Positions 16,981 through 24,677 are shown, numbered from the stretch's first letter. The stretch: DNA of 48,166 bases from Phycisphaerales bacterium (GCA_020847535.1 JADLBU010000001.1:1-48166), one strand, 5' to 3'. The notes: generated by a model from the sequence alone, not told the origin. Numbers and translations: made by a program.

Positions 16981-18917
16981 ACCTTTTCTCCAAGCCTCAG
17001 CGCGAAGGTTCTCCGGCCGCGATGGGGGCGGATCGCACGCAGGTAATACTCGGTCGCCTGTGTTCCCAGCACGCCCGGTTGAGCGAGATTCCAGCAATGC
17101 ACGCGGGACGACGATGCCTCGCCGCAGCTCAGCCCATATGGTGTGTCCAGCAACTCGAAGTCGTTGCCCGGGTAGCGCCCGCTGTCCCCAATGCACAGAC
17201 AGGGATACTTCTCGGTATTCAGAACTCTTAGGGCACTCCGCTTGCTGACGCCGTTCGCGATGACATCGATCGTGTGGCCGGAGCGCACCGCGTCGATGCC
17301 CTTGGTGCGGTGTGACGCCAACAGCTGGTTTACGAGTTCCCAAGCCTGGGACAAGGAGTAGTTCGTTGCCGGAGCAAGCGTCAGTTGAGAGCCGCGAGCC
17401 TCCCATTCTCCGAGTCGGCGAAGGTCGCTGCTCTGTGAAATACGATCCCATAGAGCCAAGAGGTCGCCGCTGGGCTCTCCGCGAACTGGAGCCTGGTCAT
17501 CGTCGAGCGGCGCCACTTGTGCGCCGTTGTAGTAACCGACACTGGCGTGGCCCCAACCCTTCCGGTCCAGTGTTCGTCGCAAGTCTGCGCCCACGGACTT
17601 GCCCCTGCCGGTGACGATGACAACCGGAACACCTGCCGCAAGGATGCGATTCAACTGTTGCGAAATCGCCTTGCCCGGGCCGTGAAATCGCTCTTTCGCG
17701 TTGCAGAGAGTGCCGTCATAGTCGATCGCAAGCCCGGTAAACCTTGCACTCTTGAGGCGGTCGACTACTTCGGTGTGGGCTTCAATCCAAGCAGTCCGAT
17801 CCTCTTCGGCCAATAAGTCCAGGGGCCGGCCGGTCTTCCGTTCGATTGCAGACGCCGTGGACGCTGGCACGTGAGTAGTGGATGGGGCCGACGGGCAGAG
17901 GCCTTTTAGGTGGTATATCGAGCGACCGAACTTGGGGACGTGTGGCCGACCTGGGTCAATGGATCTGGCCGAACCACATTCCCCAGCCACCACCATCGTG
18001 GTCGCCAGCATGCCCACGAGAGACCCAGCGGTCGAGTTAGGGACAGTGAGTGACGCACGCGGGATTGCGTTGGGTATCAGTCCGAGCGTACGTTGCACGA
18101 GGGCCGAATCCACCGGCGAGCCCAGGGTGAGCACGGCCGTGGACGCAGAGTGCCTGGCGAGCCACTGGTGCCGGCCATGAGCAAAGTTGCGAAGGTCGGC
18201 GGCCTGCACGGTGCCAAGAGCCGCCTCAACGAATCGAGACTCGAGGTCTACCGCTCCCGCTTCCGCTTCCGCTCCGTAGAGGAGCGTCAGGTTTGGTCTT
18301 CGCCACAATGGCTTGGTGATGCCACCGATAGCCGCGCGAGCTGCCTGGAAAGATTTGTTCGGTCCGGGCATCAGCGAGTGAAGGTGTTCGCCGAGTCCGG
18401 CCTCCGCACGGAACGTCTTGGCGTAGGCGCGAACCAGCAGAACTGAGGTCGCCAGGAGTGAGTTGGTAGCGAGGAATCCGTCCCGCCGGCTCTTGAGTTG
18501 GAACTCGAAAACTGTGGCGTGTCCGTACCGTCGTGCCAGCTTCGCGAGGGGCGATTCAAGGCGTGCACACATTACGAGCAAGGCTCGCGGTTCGGCATCT
18601 GCCGCCCGGCGGAAGGCTTCAAGAACATCCGGGTTGGACCCTCCCCCAGACAGGAAAACGACGCCGGAACTCCGTAGGAGCCCAATCCGGCTCATCAGCC
18701 GGAGAGGTGTGAGCGGAACACCCGGAGCAAGCGCTAAGCGCGAGTGGAGTTCTGCACCAATAGATGCCCCTGAATAGGAGCCGCCAGACCCGACCACATA
18801 CGTAGGAACACCGGCCAAGCAAGCCACTGCTTGAACGAGCGGCTGAACCTCTACCGATCTCGCCTCCGCGTAGGTCGCCGGTAGTTTCTCAATTTCGCTC
18901 TGATACGGCTTCCCCAA
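16977..18917 (-). CDS. SIS-HAD fusion: phosphosugar-binding plus phosphatase
   Basis: First gene of the operon. I chose TTG 18917 because GAGGAG (18929-18924) lies 6 nt before it and homologous SIS proteins begin (M)GKPY.SE; the frame also allows TTG 18950. At 646 residues it carries two SIS lobes (about 1-340), with YVVGSGGSYSGASIG (about 40-54) and VVFLSGGGSNPDV (about 86-98) for phosphosugar binding and RNFAHGRHQW in the second lobe. A C-terminal HAD phosphatase (about 380-646) has catalytic DYDGTL (399-404), VVIVTGRG, a conserved Lys (VSKRSAL) and CLCIGDSGRYPGND. SIS domains isomerise or sense phosphosugars; Cof-type HAD enzymes dephosphorylate phosphosugars and nucleotides. The fusion implies successive handling of one phosphorylated compound. 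About 190 nt upstream is non-coding and must carry the operon promoter, which I could not pinpoint. Confidence 0.87.
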   Translation of the reverse strand: MGKPYQSEIEKLPATYAEARSVEVQPLVQAVACLAGVPTYVVGSGGSYSGASIGAELHSRLALAPGVPLTPLRLMSRIGLLRSSGVVFLSGGGSNPDVLEAFRRAADAEPRALLVMCARLESPLAKLARRYGHATVFEFQLKSRRDGFLATNSLLATSVLLVRAYAKTFRAEAGLGEHLHSLMPGPNKSFQAARAAIGGITKPLWRRPNLTLLYGAEAEAGAVDLESRFVEAALGTVQAADLRNFAHGRHQWLARHSASTAVLTLGSPVDSALVQRTLGLIPNAIPRASLTVPNSTAGSLVGMLATTMVVAGECGSARSIDPGRPHVPKFGRSIYHLKGLCPSAPSTTHVPASTASAIERKTGRPLDLLAEEDRTAWIEAHTEVVDRLKSARFTGLAIDYDGTLCNAKERFHGPGKAISQQLNRILAAGVPVVIVTGRGKSVGADLRRTLDRKGWGHASVGYYNGAQVAPLDDDQAPVRGEPSGDLLALWDRISQSSDLRRLGEWEARGSQLTLAPATNYSLSQAWELVNQLLASHRTKGIDAVRSGHTIDVIANGVSKRSALRVLNTEKYPCLCIGDSGRYPGNDFELLDTPYGLSCGEASSSRVHCWNLAQPGVLGTQATEYYLRAIRPHRGRRTFALRLGEKV

Positions 18918-19104
18918 ACGGTGCTCCTCGCCCCGTGTCGAGAGGCGCAAACGGCCGCATCTCGGTTATTCGGGAGGCGATTGTACTCGGGTGGGCCAGG
19001 GTGATAAGGGGGCGCCTCGATCATTCCAAGCGCGTTGCTTCGTGACTTTGGAGCGAGCGTGTCTCATCCACAGTGGGAAGTGGATGGCGGCGTGACATCA
19101 TAAC

Positions 19105-19925
19105 TTATCCTGCCTTCCTCGCGTTGGCCACTCCGTCCTGACGGTCCAGCGCCGCGGCGAGCATCCAGAGTTGGGCGTGACCGCCGACCCTCCGCATCGA
19201 CTTCTCGGCTTCCACGAACGACGCCGCGGCCCAGCGCAGCGCCATCTTCCCGTCCCGCCAGCGGTCCACCTTGTGCGTCAATCTCCGCACCGTGGCCTGC
19301 GGGCTCTCGATGATGTTGGTCGTCGCCAGGCTGCGACGCAGGCTCGCCGGCAGCCCCAGCCGGTTCACCGTGAACAGCTCATCCAGCCCCTCCCGCAGGC
19401 TCCCCGACGCCGAGGGCCACTGGTCCTCCAGCTCCCGCGCCAGGTCCTTGATCTTGCCCATCGCCTTGGCGTGGTCCTCCATCTTGAACGCGGCACGCAG
19501 CACCAGCGTGGCGTAGCGGGCCTTGCCCTCGGGCAGGTGGCCCTGCACGTTCCTGATCTTGTGGATGCGGCAGCGCTGCACCGGCTGGTCGGCCCCGAAC
19601 ACCGCGTCGATCCCGGCCCGCAGCGCCCTGCTCCCATCGATGATGAACAACCGCCGGAGCACGCGCCCTTACTCGTCGTGCGGCGTGATCCCGCGCGCCA
19701 CCAGGTCTTCGAGCAGGCCCTTGACCACCGCGGCGTTCTCGCTGGCGCCCTCGCGCATGCCCAGCACGTGCTTCTTGCCCTGGTCGTCCACCCCCAGCGC
19801 CGTCAGCACGTGGTGCGTGTTCTCCCCGCTGCCCAGGATGATCCCGTCGATGTAGATGGCCAGGATGTCCAGCCCTTCGAAGCGCCGGGCCAGCAGCGTT
19901 TCCATCTGACCCTTCATCGACTCAG
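19105..19925 (-). pseudogene. IS256-family transposase, 5'-truncated with in-frame stop
   Basis: The remnant of an IS256/Mutator-type DDE transposase reads from about 19925 to TAA at 19107-19105. The first piece (KGQMETLLARRFEGLD ... IYIDGIILG ... KKHVLGMREGASENAAVVKG) holds the first catalytic Asp. A TAA stop at 19671-19669 interrupts it, and the same frame continues LRRLFIIDGSRALRAGID (second Asp), VQRCRIHKIRNV and finally VEAEKSMRRVGG with the catalytic Glu region. The N-terminal DNA-binding third is missing: upstream residues (ETVGVAECRQESPAREF) have no family character. It is therefore dead unless the stop is read through. It lies between the PRTase-CE-like operon and tRNA-Ser, marking an island edge. 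Confidence 0.85.
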
Positions 19926-20060
19926 TTTCCACACCGCGGAATTCGCGCGCCGGAGACTCTTGGCGACACTCTGCAACCCCGACGGTCTCCAAGCGAAACG
20001 TTCGGATTCGAGCCCTCGAAGAGGATCGAAATCCGCGTGATTTGCGGGCTCTTTTTGATC

Positions 20061-20100
20061 AAAACGAAAAACGGGAGACCCTAACAAAGAGAGTCTCCCG
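20061..20100 (-). terminator. Intrinsic terminator of tRNA-Ser
   Basis: On the minus strand, just after the tRNA 3' end, CGGGAGAC (20100-20093) pairs perfectly with GTCTCCCG (20079-20072), followed by TTTTTCGTTTT. This is a textbook rho-independent terminator positioned for the tRNA. Confidence 0.85.
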
Positions 20101-20106
20101 CTCAAG

Positions 20107-20193
20107 CGGAGAGGGGGAGATTCGAACTCCCGAAACGGCAAGCCGTTTACTGGTTTTCGAAACCAGCCCATTCAACCGCTCTGGCACCTCTCC
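20107..20193 (-). tRNA. tRNA-Ser (anticodon CGA)
   Basis: This is an 87-nt class II tRNA on the minus strand. The acceptor stem GGAGAGG (20193-20187) pairs with CCTCTCC (20114-20108), with discriminator G at 20107. The anticodon arm is CTGGT-TTCGAAA-ACCAG, giving CGA after U33, which reads UCG serine codons. There is a long variable arm (around ACGGCTTGCCGT) and a T arm GGGAG-TTCGAAT-CTCCC. CCA is not encoded. A serine tRNA 3' end facing the transposase remnant and operon is a common island attachment side, but I found no second copy of its 3' end in the window. Confidence 0.95.
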
Positions 20194-20339
20194 GGGAGGG
20201 AATCTGGCGGATCGGATGGAAGGTGATCCTTGACGTTCGCCGGGCCGGCGTCAAACGGGCGGCGAAACCCCCACATCCCCCCACTTCACCCACACCTGGT
20301 TGGGGAATGTCCGAACATGAGGGCGCAGGTGCGGTCTTA

Positions 20340-20427
20340 GAGACTGTTTCAGAACTTCGTAGCAGAGCGGTAGAACACAGGCAGGATGCCTGTGCCACGA
20401 GATGGGGTAGGGTTCTGAAACAGTCTC
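20340..20427. mobile_element. 88-bp MITE copy 1, IS5-like ends
   Basis: Perfect terminal inverted repeats GAGACTGTTTCAGAAC (20340-20355) and GTTCTGAAACAGTCTC (20412-20427) are flanked on both sides by TTA (20337-20339 and 20428-20430), a TNA target duplication. There is no coding capacity. The interior carries the hairpin CACAGGCA-GGA-TGCCTGTG (20376-20394). The ends and 3-bp TNA duplication fit a non-autonomous relative of IS5-family elements (family inference). Confidence 0.85.
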
Positions 20428-20535
20428 TTAGCGCGGCCGGAACGGTTTGGAGGCGTTCGGGCGTGGGGCGGGTTGGCGCATTGAGCCGACAATAAGGGCT
20501 GTGAAAAGGGCTCAAAGGCAGGTAGATGGGGTAGA

Positions 20536-20554
20536 CACAGGCAGGGTACCTGTG
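20536..20554 (+). repeat. Solitary CACAGGC..GCCTGTG hairpin repeat before GT4 gene
   Basis: CACAGGCAGGGTACCTGTG followed by CCACGAGCTGGGGTAG matches the MITE interior without the MITE ends. It lies about 30 nt before the glycosyltransferase start. Six outer base pairs are kept, with an inner mismatch. Confidence 0.75.
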
Positions 20555-20583
20555 CCACGAGCTGGGGTAGATGAGGGTGGGGC

Positions 20584-21864
20584 ATGCATGGGATACGGGC
20601 GATGAAGGTGCTGCTCTTCACCGATACGTACGCCGATGTCAACGGGCCCAGCCGGTTCATCCAGAACATCGCCGAGCAGGCACGGCTGACGGATCGCGGG
20701 CTGCATGTGTTCACCAGCACGCGGATACCGCACGCGAGCAAGCCCAACGTGACGAACTTTGATCCGCTGGTGGCGATCAAGATGCCCAAGTACGACACGC
20801 TGGACCTGACGCTGCCGCCGGGGATGCGGATGCTGCGCGCGGCGAAGGAGATGCGGCCGGATGTCATTCATATCTCGACGCCTGGTCCGGTGGGGTGCGT
20901 GGGGTTGATGGCTGCGCGAGCGCTGCGGTGTCCGCTGCTGGGGGTGTATCACACGGACTTCCCGGCGTACATCCAGCGGCTGTTTGAGGATGATGCGCTG
21001 TTTTATGTATGTCAGCGGGCGATGCGGATGTTTTATGGGCGATTCGGGGGGATCTTCACGCGGAGTGCGGACTACGCACGGAGCCTCGAGGGCATGGGCA
21101 TTCCCAAGCAGCGGCTGACGCGGTTGCTTCCGGGGATTGATCTGGAGGCGTTCAAGCCGGAGTTTCGGGATGAGCGGATCTGGGAGTCGCTGCCGATGCC
21201 GGGGTGTCCACTGAGAGGTTGTGGTGGGGGGAGTGGGAATGGGGGTGGGGGTGGGGGGCCGGTGCGGGTGCTGTACTGCGGGCGAGTCAGCGTGGAGAAG
21301 AACCTGCCGCTGTTGGCCCGAGTGTGGAAGGTTGCCGGGGCGCGGCTGAGGCAACTGGGTGTGGCGTCAGAGCTGGTTGTTGTCGGGGATGGGCCGTATG
21401 GGCCGTTGATGAGGGAGGAACTGGCGAGCGAGTGTGTTCGGTTCGTGGGGTTCCGGCATGGGCGGGAGCTGTCGGAGATCTACGCATCGAGCGATCTGTT
21501 TGTGTTTCCATCGGTGACGGACACGCTGGGGCAGGTGGTGATGGAATCGCAGGCGAGCGGGCTGGCGGTGCTGGTGACGGATCAGGGTGGGCCGAAGGAG
21601 GTAGTGGAGGATGGGGTGACGGGGAGGGTGCTGGCGGCGGATCGGCCGGATGTGTGGGTGGATGCGATCGTGTCGCTGGTGTGTGATGACCGGCAGCGGC
21701 GGGCGATGGGGGAGGCGGCGGGGAGCGCGATGCGGAAGCGGTCGATCGCGGCTTCGTTTGAGCACTTCTGGACCGTGCATGAGGAGGTGCTTGCGGAACA
21801 CCGGGCGGGGTTGAGACGCGGGCGAGGGGGCGAGGTTGGGGGCTCAGCGGTTGCGACCCTGTAA
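20584..21864 (+). CDS. GT4 family glycosyltransferase
   Basis: A 426-residue GT-B fold retaining glycosyltransferase of the mannosyltransferase (MgtA/PimB) type, which moves a sugar from an NDP-sugar to a lipid or glycan acceptor at the cytoplasmic face of the membrane. The N-terminal domain has MKVLLFTDTYADVNGPSRF (substrate-side glycine loop) and VIHISTPGPVGCVG. The C-terminal donor domain has VLYCGRVSVEKNLPLLARVW, VVVGDGPYGPLM, VRFVGFRHGRELSEIYASSD and FPSVTDTLGQVVMESQASGL with the EX7E-type glutamates. ATG 20584 is preceded by GAGGGTGGGG at a good distance; ATG 20602 is the alternative and starts exactly at the domain. The two domains are joined by a glycine-only linker (about residues 213-223) encoded by a very G-rich tract at about 21222-21262. 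The donor and acceptor are unknown. Confidence 0.9.
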   Translation: MHGIRAMKVLLFTDTYADVNGPSRFIQNIAEQARLTDRGLHVFTSTRIPHASKPNVTNFDPLVAIKMPKYDTLDLTLPPGMRMLRAAKEMRPDVIHISTPGPVGCVGLMAARALRCPLLGVYHTDFPAYIQRLFEDDALFYVCQRAMRMFYGRFGGIFTRSADYARSLEGMGIPKQRLTRLLPGIDLEAFKPEFRDERIWESLPMPGCPLRGCGGGSGNGGGGGGPVRVLYCGRVSVEKNLPLLARVWKVAGARLRQLGVASELVVVGDGPYGPLMREELASECVRFVGFRHGRELSEIYASSDLFVFPSVTDTLGQVVMESQASGLAVLVTDQGGPKEVVEDGVTGRVLAADRPDVWVDAIVSLVCDDRQRRAMGEAAGSAMRKRSIAASFEHFWTVHEEVLAEHRAGLRRGRGGEVGGSAVATL

Positions 21865-21965
21865 GCGAAGGAGCTTTTCGATCCCGCGCGCTGATGGCGA
21901 CGTTGGGTGCGCGAGCGTTGAGGAGTGGTAGAGCAAGAAGCCCTCTCCGGCTCGGAGAACCTCGC

Positions 21966-21997
21966 CGCCTCTCCCGGAGTACCGGGAGCGGGAGGCG
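21966..21997 (+). promoter_or_regulatory. Nested inverted repeat upstream of dut
   Basis: CGCCTC (21966-21971) and TCCCGG (21972-21977) pair with CCGGGA (21982-21987) and GAGGCG (21992-21997) around an AGTA loop, with a small asymmetric bulge. It ends 12 nt before the dut start codon, so it could be an operator, a leader hairpin limiting translation, or the transcription end of the upstream gene. There is no T-run, so a standard terminator is unlikely. Confidence 0.4.
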
Positions 21998-22009
21998 TAT
22001 GCTCCGGGC

Positions 22010-22459
22010 GTGAATCAGCCATTTTTGCGTATCAAGAAGCTTGATCCGGCGGCGAGCGTGCCGGCGTACCAGTCGGATCAGGCGGCGGGGCTTGACCTGG
22101 CGGCGTGCCTGCCGGGCGGGGCGGTGATGATCGCGCCGGGGCAGATTGTGCCGGTGCCGTGCGGGTTTGCGATGGCGATCCCTGCGGGGTTTGAGGCGCA
22201 GGTGCGGCCGAGGTCGGGGTTGGCGACCCGGAACGGGATCACGATGCCCAACACGCCGGGGACGATCGACAGCGACTATCGCGGGCAGGTGATCGTGCCG
22301 CTCATCAACCTGGGCAAGGAGCGGTTTGAGGTGACGCACGGGATGCGGATCGCGCAGATGGTGATTGCGCCGGTGTCGCGTGCGGAGGTGTCGGAGGTGG
22401 AATCGCTGGATGAGACAGCGCGGGGCGGGGGTGGGTTTGGATCGACGGGGCTGCGGTAG
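22010..22459 (+). CDS. dut: Deoxyuridine 5'-triphosphate nucleotidohydrolase
   Basis: dUTPase (149 residues, the normal size for the homotrimeric class) hydrolyses dUTP to dUMP and pyrophosphate, keeping uracil out of DNA and feeding dTMP synthesis. All five family motifs are visible: AGLDLAA (I), RPRSGLA (II), NTPGTIDSDYRG (III, with the catalytic Asp and uracil-binding hairpin), HGMRIAQMVI (IV) and RGGGGFGSTG (V, glycine-rich C-terminal flap). The start is GTG 22010 (MNQPFLRIKKL); the lead-in has no strong Shine-Dalgarno. It is convergent with the minus-strand lipoprotein gene, separated by a short tandem repeat. Confidence 0.95.
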   Translation: MNQPFLRIKKLDPAASVPAYQSDQAAGLDLAACLPGGAVMIAPGQIVPVPCGFAMAIPAGFEAQVRPRSGLATRNGITMPNTPGTIDSDYRGQVIVPLINLGKERFEVTHGMRIAQMVIAPVSRAEVSEVESLDETARGGGGFGSTGLR

Positions 22460-22492
22460 GGGTTGCGCGGGGTGTGGGAAACCGCTTACTTC

Positions 22493-22538
22493 GTGCGCGG
22501 CTCGTCTCGTGCGCGGCTCGTCTGGTGCGCGGCTCGTT
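22493..22538. repeat. 16-bp tandem repeat, about 3 units
   Basis: GTGCGCGGCTCGTCT plus one spacer base is repeated three times (last unit diverged at the end) between the convergent dut and lipoprotein genes, ending at the lipoprotein stop. Confidence 0.8.
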
Positions 22539-23152
22539 CAGTCCGTGATGCGGCGGTGCTGGATTTCTTCCATCCAGCTTTCCTGGCCTTTGCCGTACCA
22601 GGTCCATTGGCTGGTGAAGGCATCGGGGCCATCGAAGCGGATCACCATCGAATCCATGTGGCCGACATCGCGGCTGGGGAGGTTGGTGGCATCCATGAAG
22701 GTGAAGGTGGCGCGGGAGGCATCATCGCTGATGTCGGTGGCGACCAGGCGGGGCTGGTTGCGGGCTGCGCAGTAGTGGGTGAGGACGATGCGGTCGATAT
22801 CGAGGACGTAGAGGGAGAGCATCTTGGCATCGGGGTGTGCGACGGCATCGGTTTCCATGACGCAGGAGCCGCCGGCGATCGTTTCGTATTGGATCTTGCC
22901 GCCCCAGCCCTTGGTGCTTTTGGATTGCCAGGCGCCGTGGAGGGTTTTAAGGCGTTCGTAGAGGGCTTTGGCGCGGTCGCCGGTGATGCCGGGGCGGGGG
23001 GAGGCGGGGGCGCTGGCGGCGTTGTCTGAGGGGGAGCGTGAGTCGGGTGGCGCAGCGCAGCCGGTGAGCATTGCGGGCACGATGACGGCGACGAGAGATG
23101 TCCATGCGTGCGCGCGGCGGCGTCCGGACAAAGACTGCTTTGATGAGGTCAC
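22538..23152 (-). CDS. Hypothetical lipoprotein
   Basis: This protein (about 204 residues from GTG 23152; GTG 23191 is also in frame) starts with a basic n-region (SLSGRRRAHAW), a hydrophobic core and the lipobox LTGC, so it should be exported and lipidated. After a Ser/Pro/Ala linker comes a compact domain (LYERLKTLHGAWQSKSTKGW ... YETIAGGSCVMETDAV ... MLSLYVLDIDRIVLTHYC ... SMVIRFDGPDAFTSQWTWYG). The GAWQ...YE..AGGS.V.E pattern looks like small lipocalin/THAP4-like or DUF1579-type beta-barrel proteins that evaluate small ligands; this is a weak match. It follows the VOC and amidase genes on the same strand. Confidence 0.75.
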   Translation of the reverse strand: MTSSKQSLSGRRRAHAWTSLVAVIVPAMLTGCAAPPDSRSPSDNAASAPASPRPGITGDRAKALYERLKTLHGAWQSKSTKGWGGKIQYETIAGGSCVMETDAVAHPDAKMLSLYVLDIDRIVLTHYCAARNQPRLVATDISDDASRATFTFMDATNLPSRDVGHMDSMVIRFDGPDAFTSQWTWYGKGQESWMEEIQHRRITD

Positions 23153-23209
23153 GGCGATCACTCCCGGTATCCCACGGGATGAGCATACCACGTGGCTACA
23201 AGTTTGCGA

Positions 23210-23565
23210 TCAGCGGCCGATCGCGGTCGGGTGTCTGGGTTGATAGAGGCCGACTTTCTCTCCGCCGGGGAGGAGGAAGCTGGTGACCAGTCCCCAGCCC
23301 TGGTCGGAGATGGGTGAGGCGATCTTGACACCCTTGGCTTTGAGTTCTTCGACGGTCTTGTTGACATCATCGCACATGAAGTAGACCTCGTGCCTGCCTT
23401 CATCGCCTTCCTCGACGGGGTGGGCGGCGAGCTCGGCGGGGGGGAGGGCGAAGATGAGCCAGCCGTGGCCGGCATCGACGGAGCTGAGGCCGAGGGCTTC
23501 CTTGAAGAGCTTGCGGCGCCTTCGGCATCCTTGGTGTAGATGAGGGCGTGGACTCCGTTGATCAC
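23210..23565 (-). pseudogene. VOC (glyoxalase-like) family gene with a frameshift
   Basis: From ATG 23565 the frame reads MINGVHALIYTKDAEGA, then leaves the family. The -1 related frame from about 23515 continues KLFKEALGLSSVDAGHGWLI, LPPAELAAHP, HEVYFMCDDVNKTVEELKAK, GVKIASPISDQGWGLVTSFL and LPGGEKVGLYQPRHP to TGA at 23212-23210. Together these make a full-length (about 118 residues) VOC/bleomycin-resistance-type protein, so one base is missing near 23513-23522 (GGCGCC-GCAAG). Either the gene is recently inactivated or the assembly has an indel. ATG 23565 overlaps the amidase stop as ATGA, so they are translationally coupled. Confidence 0.8.
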
Positions 23566-24677
23566 GGCGATGCTCCTGTTGCGGTGGGCGGTGTGTCCTG
23601 AGTTGTAGACTGGCGTGTGCCGGTTGGTCGCGGGGGGAGTTGGGGCAGGTTCATGCGTTTGCGCACGGCGGCGAGCAGATCATTCCAACGCATTGCGGGG
23701 CCGGGGTCGAGCTTGTTCTGCTGGATGTGGCAGTGGCCGAGGATGCCGCGATAGGTTTCCCACTCGGCGGTGGAGAGTGTGGTTGTGCGGGGTGAGCCAT
23801 CGGGATCGCGCGGGAAGTCGGGGGTGATCGCCGGGAAGAGCGTGCAGAGGGCGGCGGTGAGCTTGGTCAGCGATTCGTACTGCTGGGGGGTGAAGTCGTA
23901 CATCTGGATGTGAGAGCCGTTGATGGTGCCGGCGATCGGCAGATCGCGGGCGGGCCGGCCGATGAAGTTGAGGGTGCGAATGCCGCCATCGCCGAGTCGG
24001 GCGGGGATGGTGATGCGTGTGCGGCCGGATTCGTCGGTCGCGTACCAGTCATCGAGGGGGGAGCGGGCGGCGGTGGGGGTTGGGGTGGGGTCGAGGGGGT
24101 AGGCGCCGATGTTGGCGATCTCGATGCCGATGGAGCGGTCGTTGCTGATGGTGGCGTGCCAGGCGCGTTCCTTGACATCGAGGGTCTGGTAGATGGTGCC
24201 ATCAATGTCGAGGAGGAAGTGGATGGAGAGGCCGCGGAGGTCGTGGAGGATCTGGAAGCAGGTGCGGCTGGTGCCGCAGACATCGTAATGGAGGACGAAC
24301 TGGTCGATGACCTGCTGGAGGGAGGAGAGATCCCAGCCTCCGCCGCGGATGCGTTCGAGTTGGTCGGTCGTGTAGGAGGTGGTTGCGGATTTGCTGTAGC
24401 GCAGGTTGTAGCGGGAGGGTTCGGAGACACCGGCGGTGTGGGATTTCTCCCAGCCGGATTCTTCCCAGGGGACGAATCGGCGATCGGTGCGGTAGGCGTC
24501 GTAACCGCCTGGATCGGTCCAGAGGATGACGGGTGCATCGATGTCGTAGAGCTGGCCGCAGACCATGATTTCGGTGCCTTGGCGAGCGAGGCGGTGGGGG
24601 GCTTGGTGGCAACCGATGGAAGTCAGGAGCAGGCTTGACAGGAGGCAGGTCGTCCATGTGATCGCCGGGAGCTGCAT
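23562..24677 (-). CDS. AmpD-like N-acetylmuramoyl-L-alanine amidase, lipoprotein
   Basis: This 371-residue member of the amidase_2/PGRP fold is predicted to cut the amide bond between MurNAc and L-Ala in peptidoglycan or anhydro-muropeptides. A signal peptide with lipobox TSIGC (about 19-23) would anchor it in the periplasm. Seen: first zinc His in QFVLHYDVCG, core strands SIHFLLDIDGTIYQTLDVKERAWHA, SIGIEIANIG, and a late GHCHIQQNKLDPGPAM with the second His and Asp ligand. Family members are usually 180-280 residues; the extra length is an N-terminal region and an inserted loop with IGRPARDLPIAGTING. It is first in a minus-strand operon with the VOC and lipoprotein genes. Planctomycetes do make peptidoglycan, so the role is plausible. 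Confidence 0.88.
   Translation of the reverse strand: MQLPAITWTTCLLSSLLLTSIGCHQAPHRLARQGTEIMVCGQLYDIDAPVILWTDPGGYDAYRTDRRFVPWEESGWEKSHTAGVSEPSRYNLRYSKSATTSYTTDQLERIRGGGWDLSSLQQVIDQFVLHYDVCGTSRTCFQILHDLRGLSIHFLLDIDGTIYQTLDVKERAWHATISNDRSIGIEIANIGAYPLDPTPTPTAARSPLDDWYATDESGRTRITIPARLGDGGIRTLNFIGRPARDLPIAGTINGSHIQMYDFTPQQYESLTKLTAALCTLFPAITPDFPRDPDGSPRTTTLSTAEWETYRGILGHCHIQQNKLDPGPAMRWNDLLAAVRKRMNLPQLPPRPTGTRQSTTQDTPPTATGASP

Larger units (their letters stand above)
20194..20583. other. Gene-free interval with two mobile or hairpin repeats
   Basis: These 390 nt between tRNA-Ser and the glycosyltransferase gene hold one 88-bp MITE and one solitary hairpin repeat (listed separately). Reading frames across it are shadows without family character. 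The promoters for the divergent tRNA and glycosyltransferase must lie here but could not be assigned. Confidence 0.6.

Noticed and set aside
15874..17451. Longer start for the PRTase gene (to 17451)
   Set aside because: The extension lies wholly inside the SIS-HAD gene; ATG 16980 gives a classic ATGA overlap and the family N-terminus.
20223..20495. 90-codon plus-strand ORF after tRNA-Ser
   Set aside because: It runs through the MITE and has no family character.
21287..22339. 350-codon minus-strand ORF across the GT4 and dut genes
   Set aside because: It crosses two well-supported plus-strand genes and has shadow composition with no domain signature.
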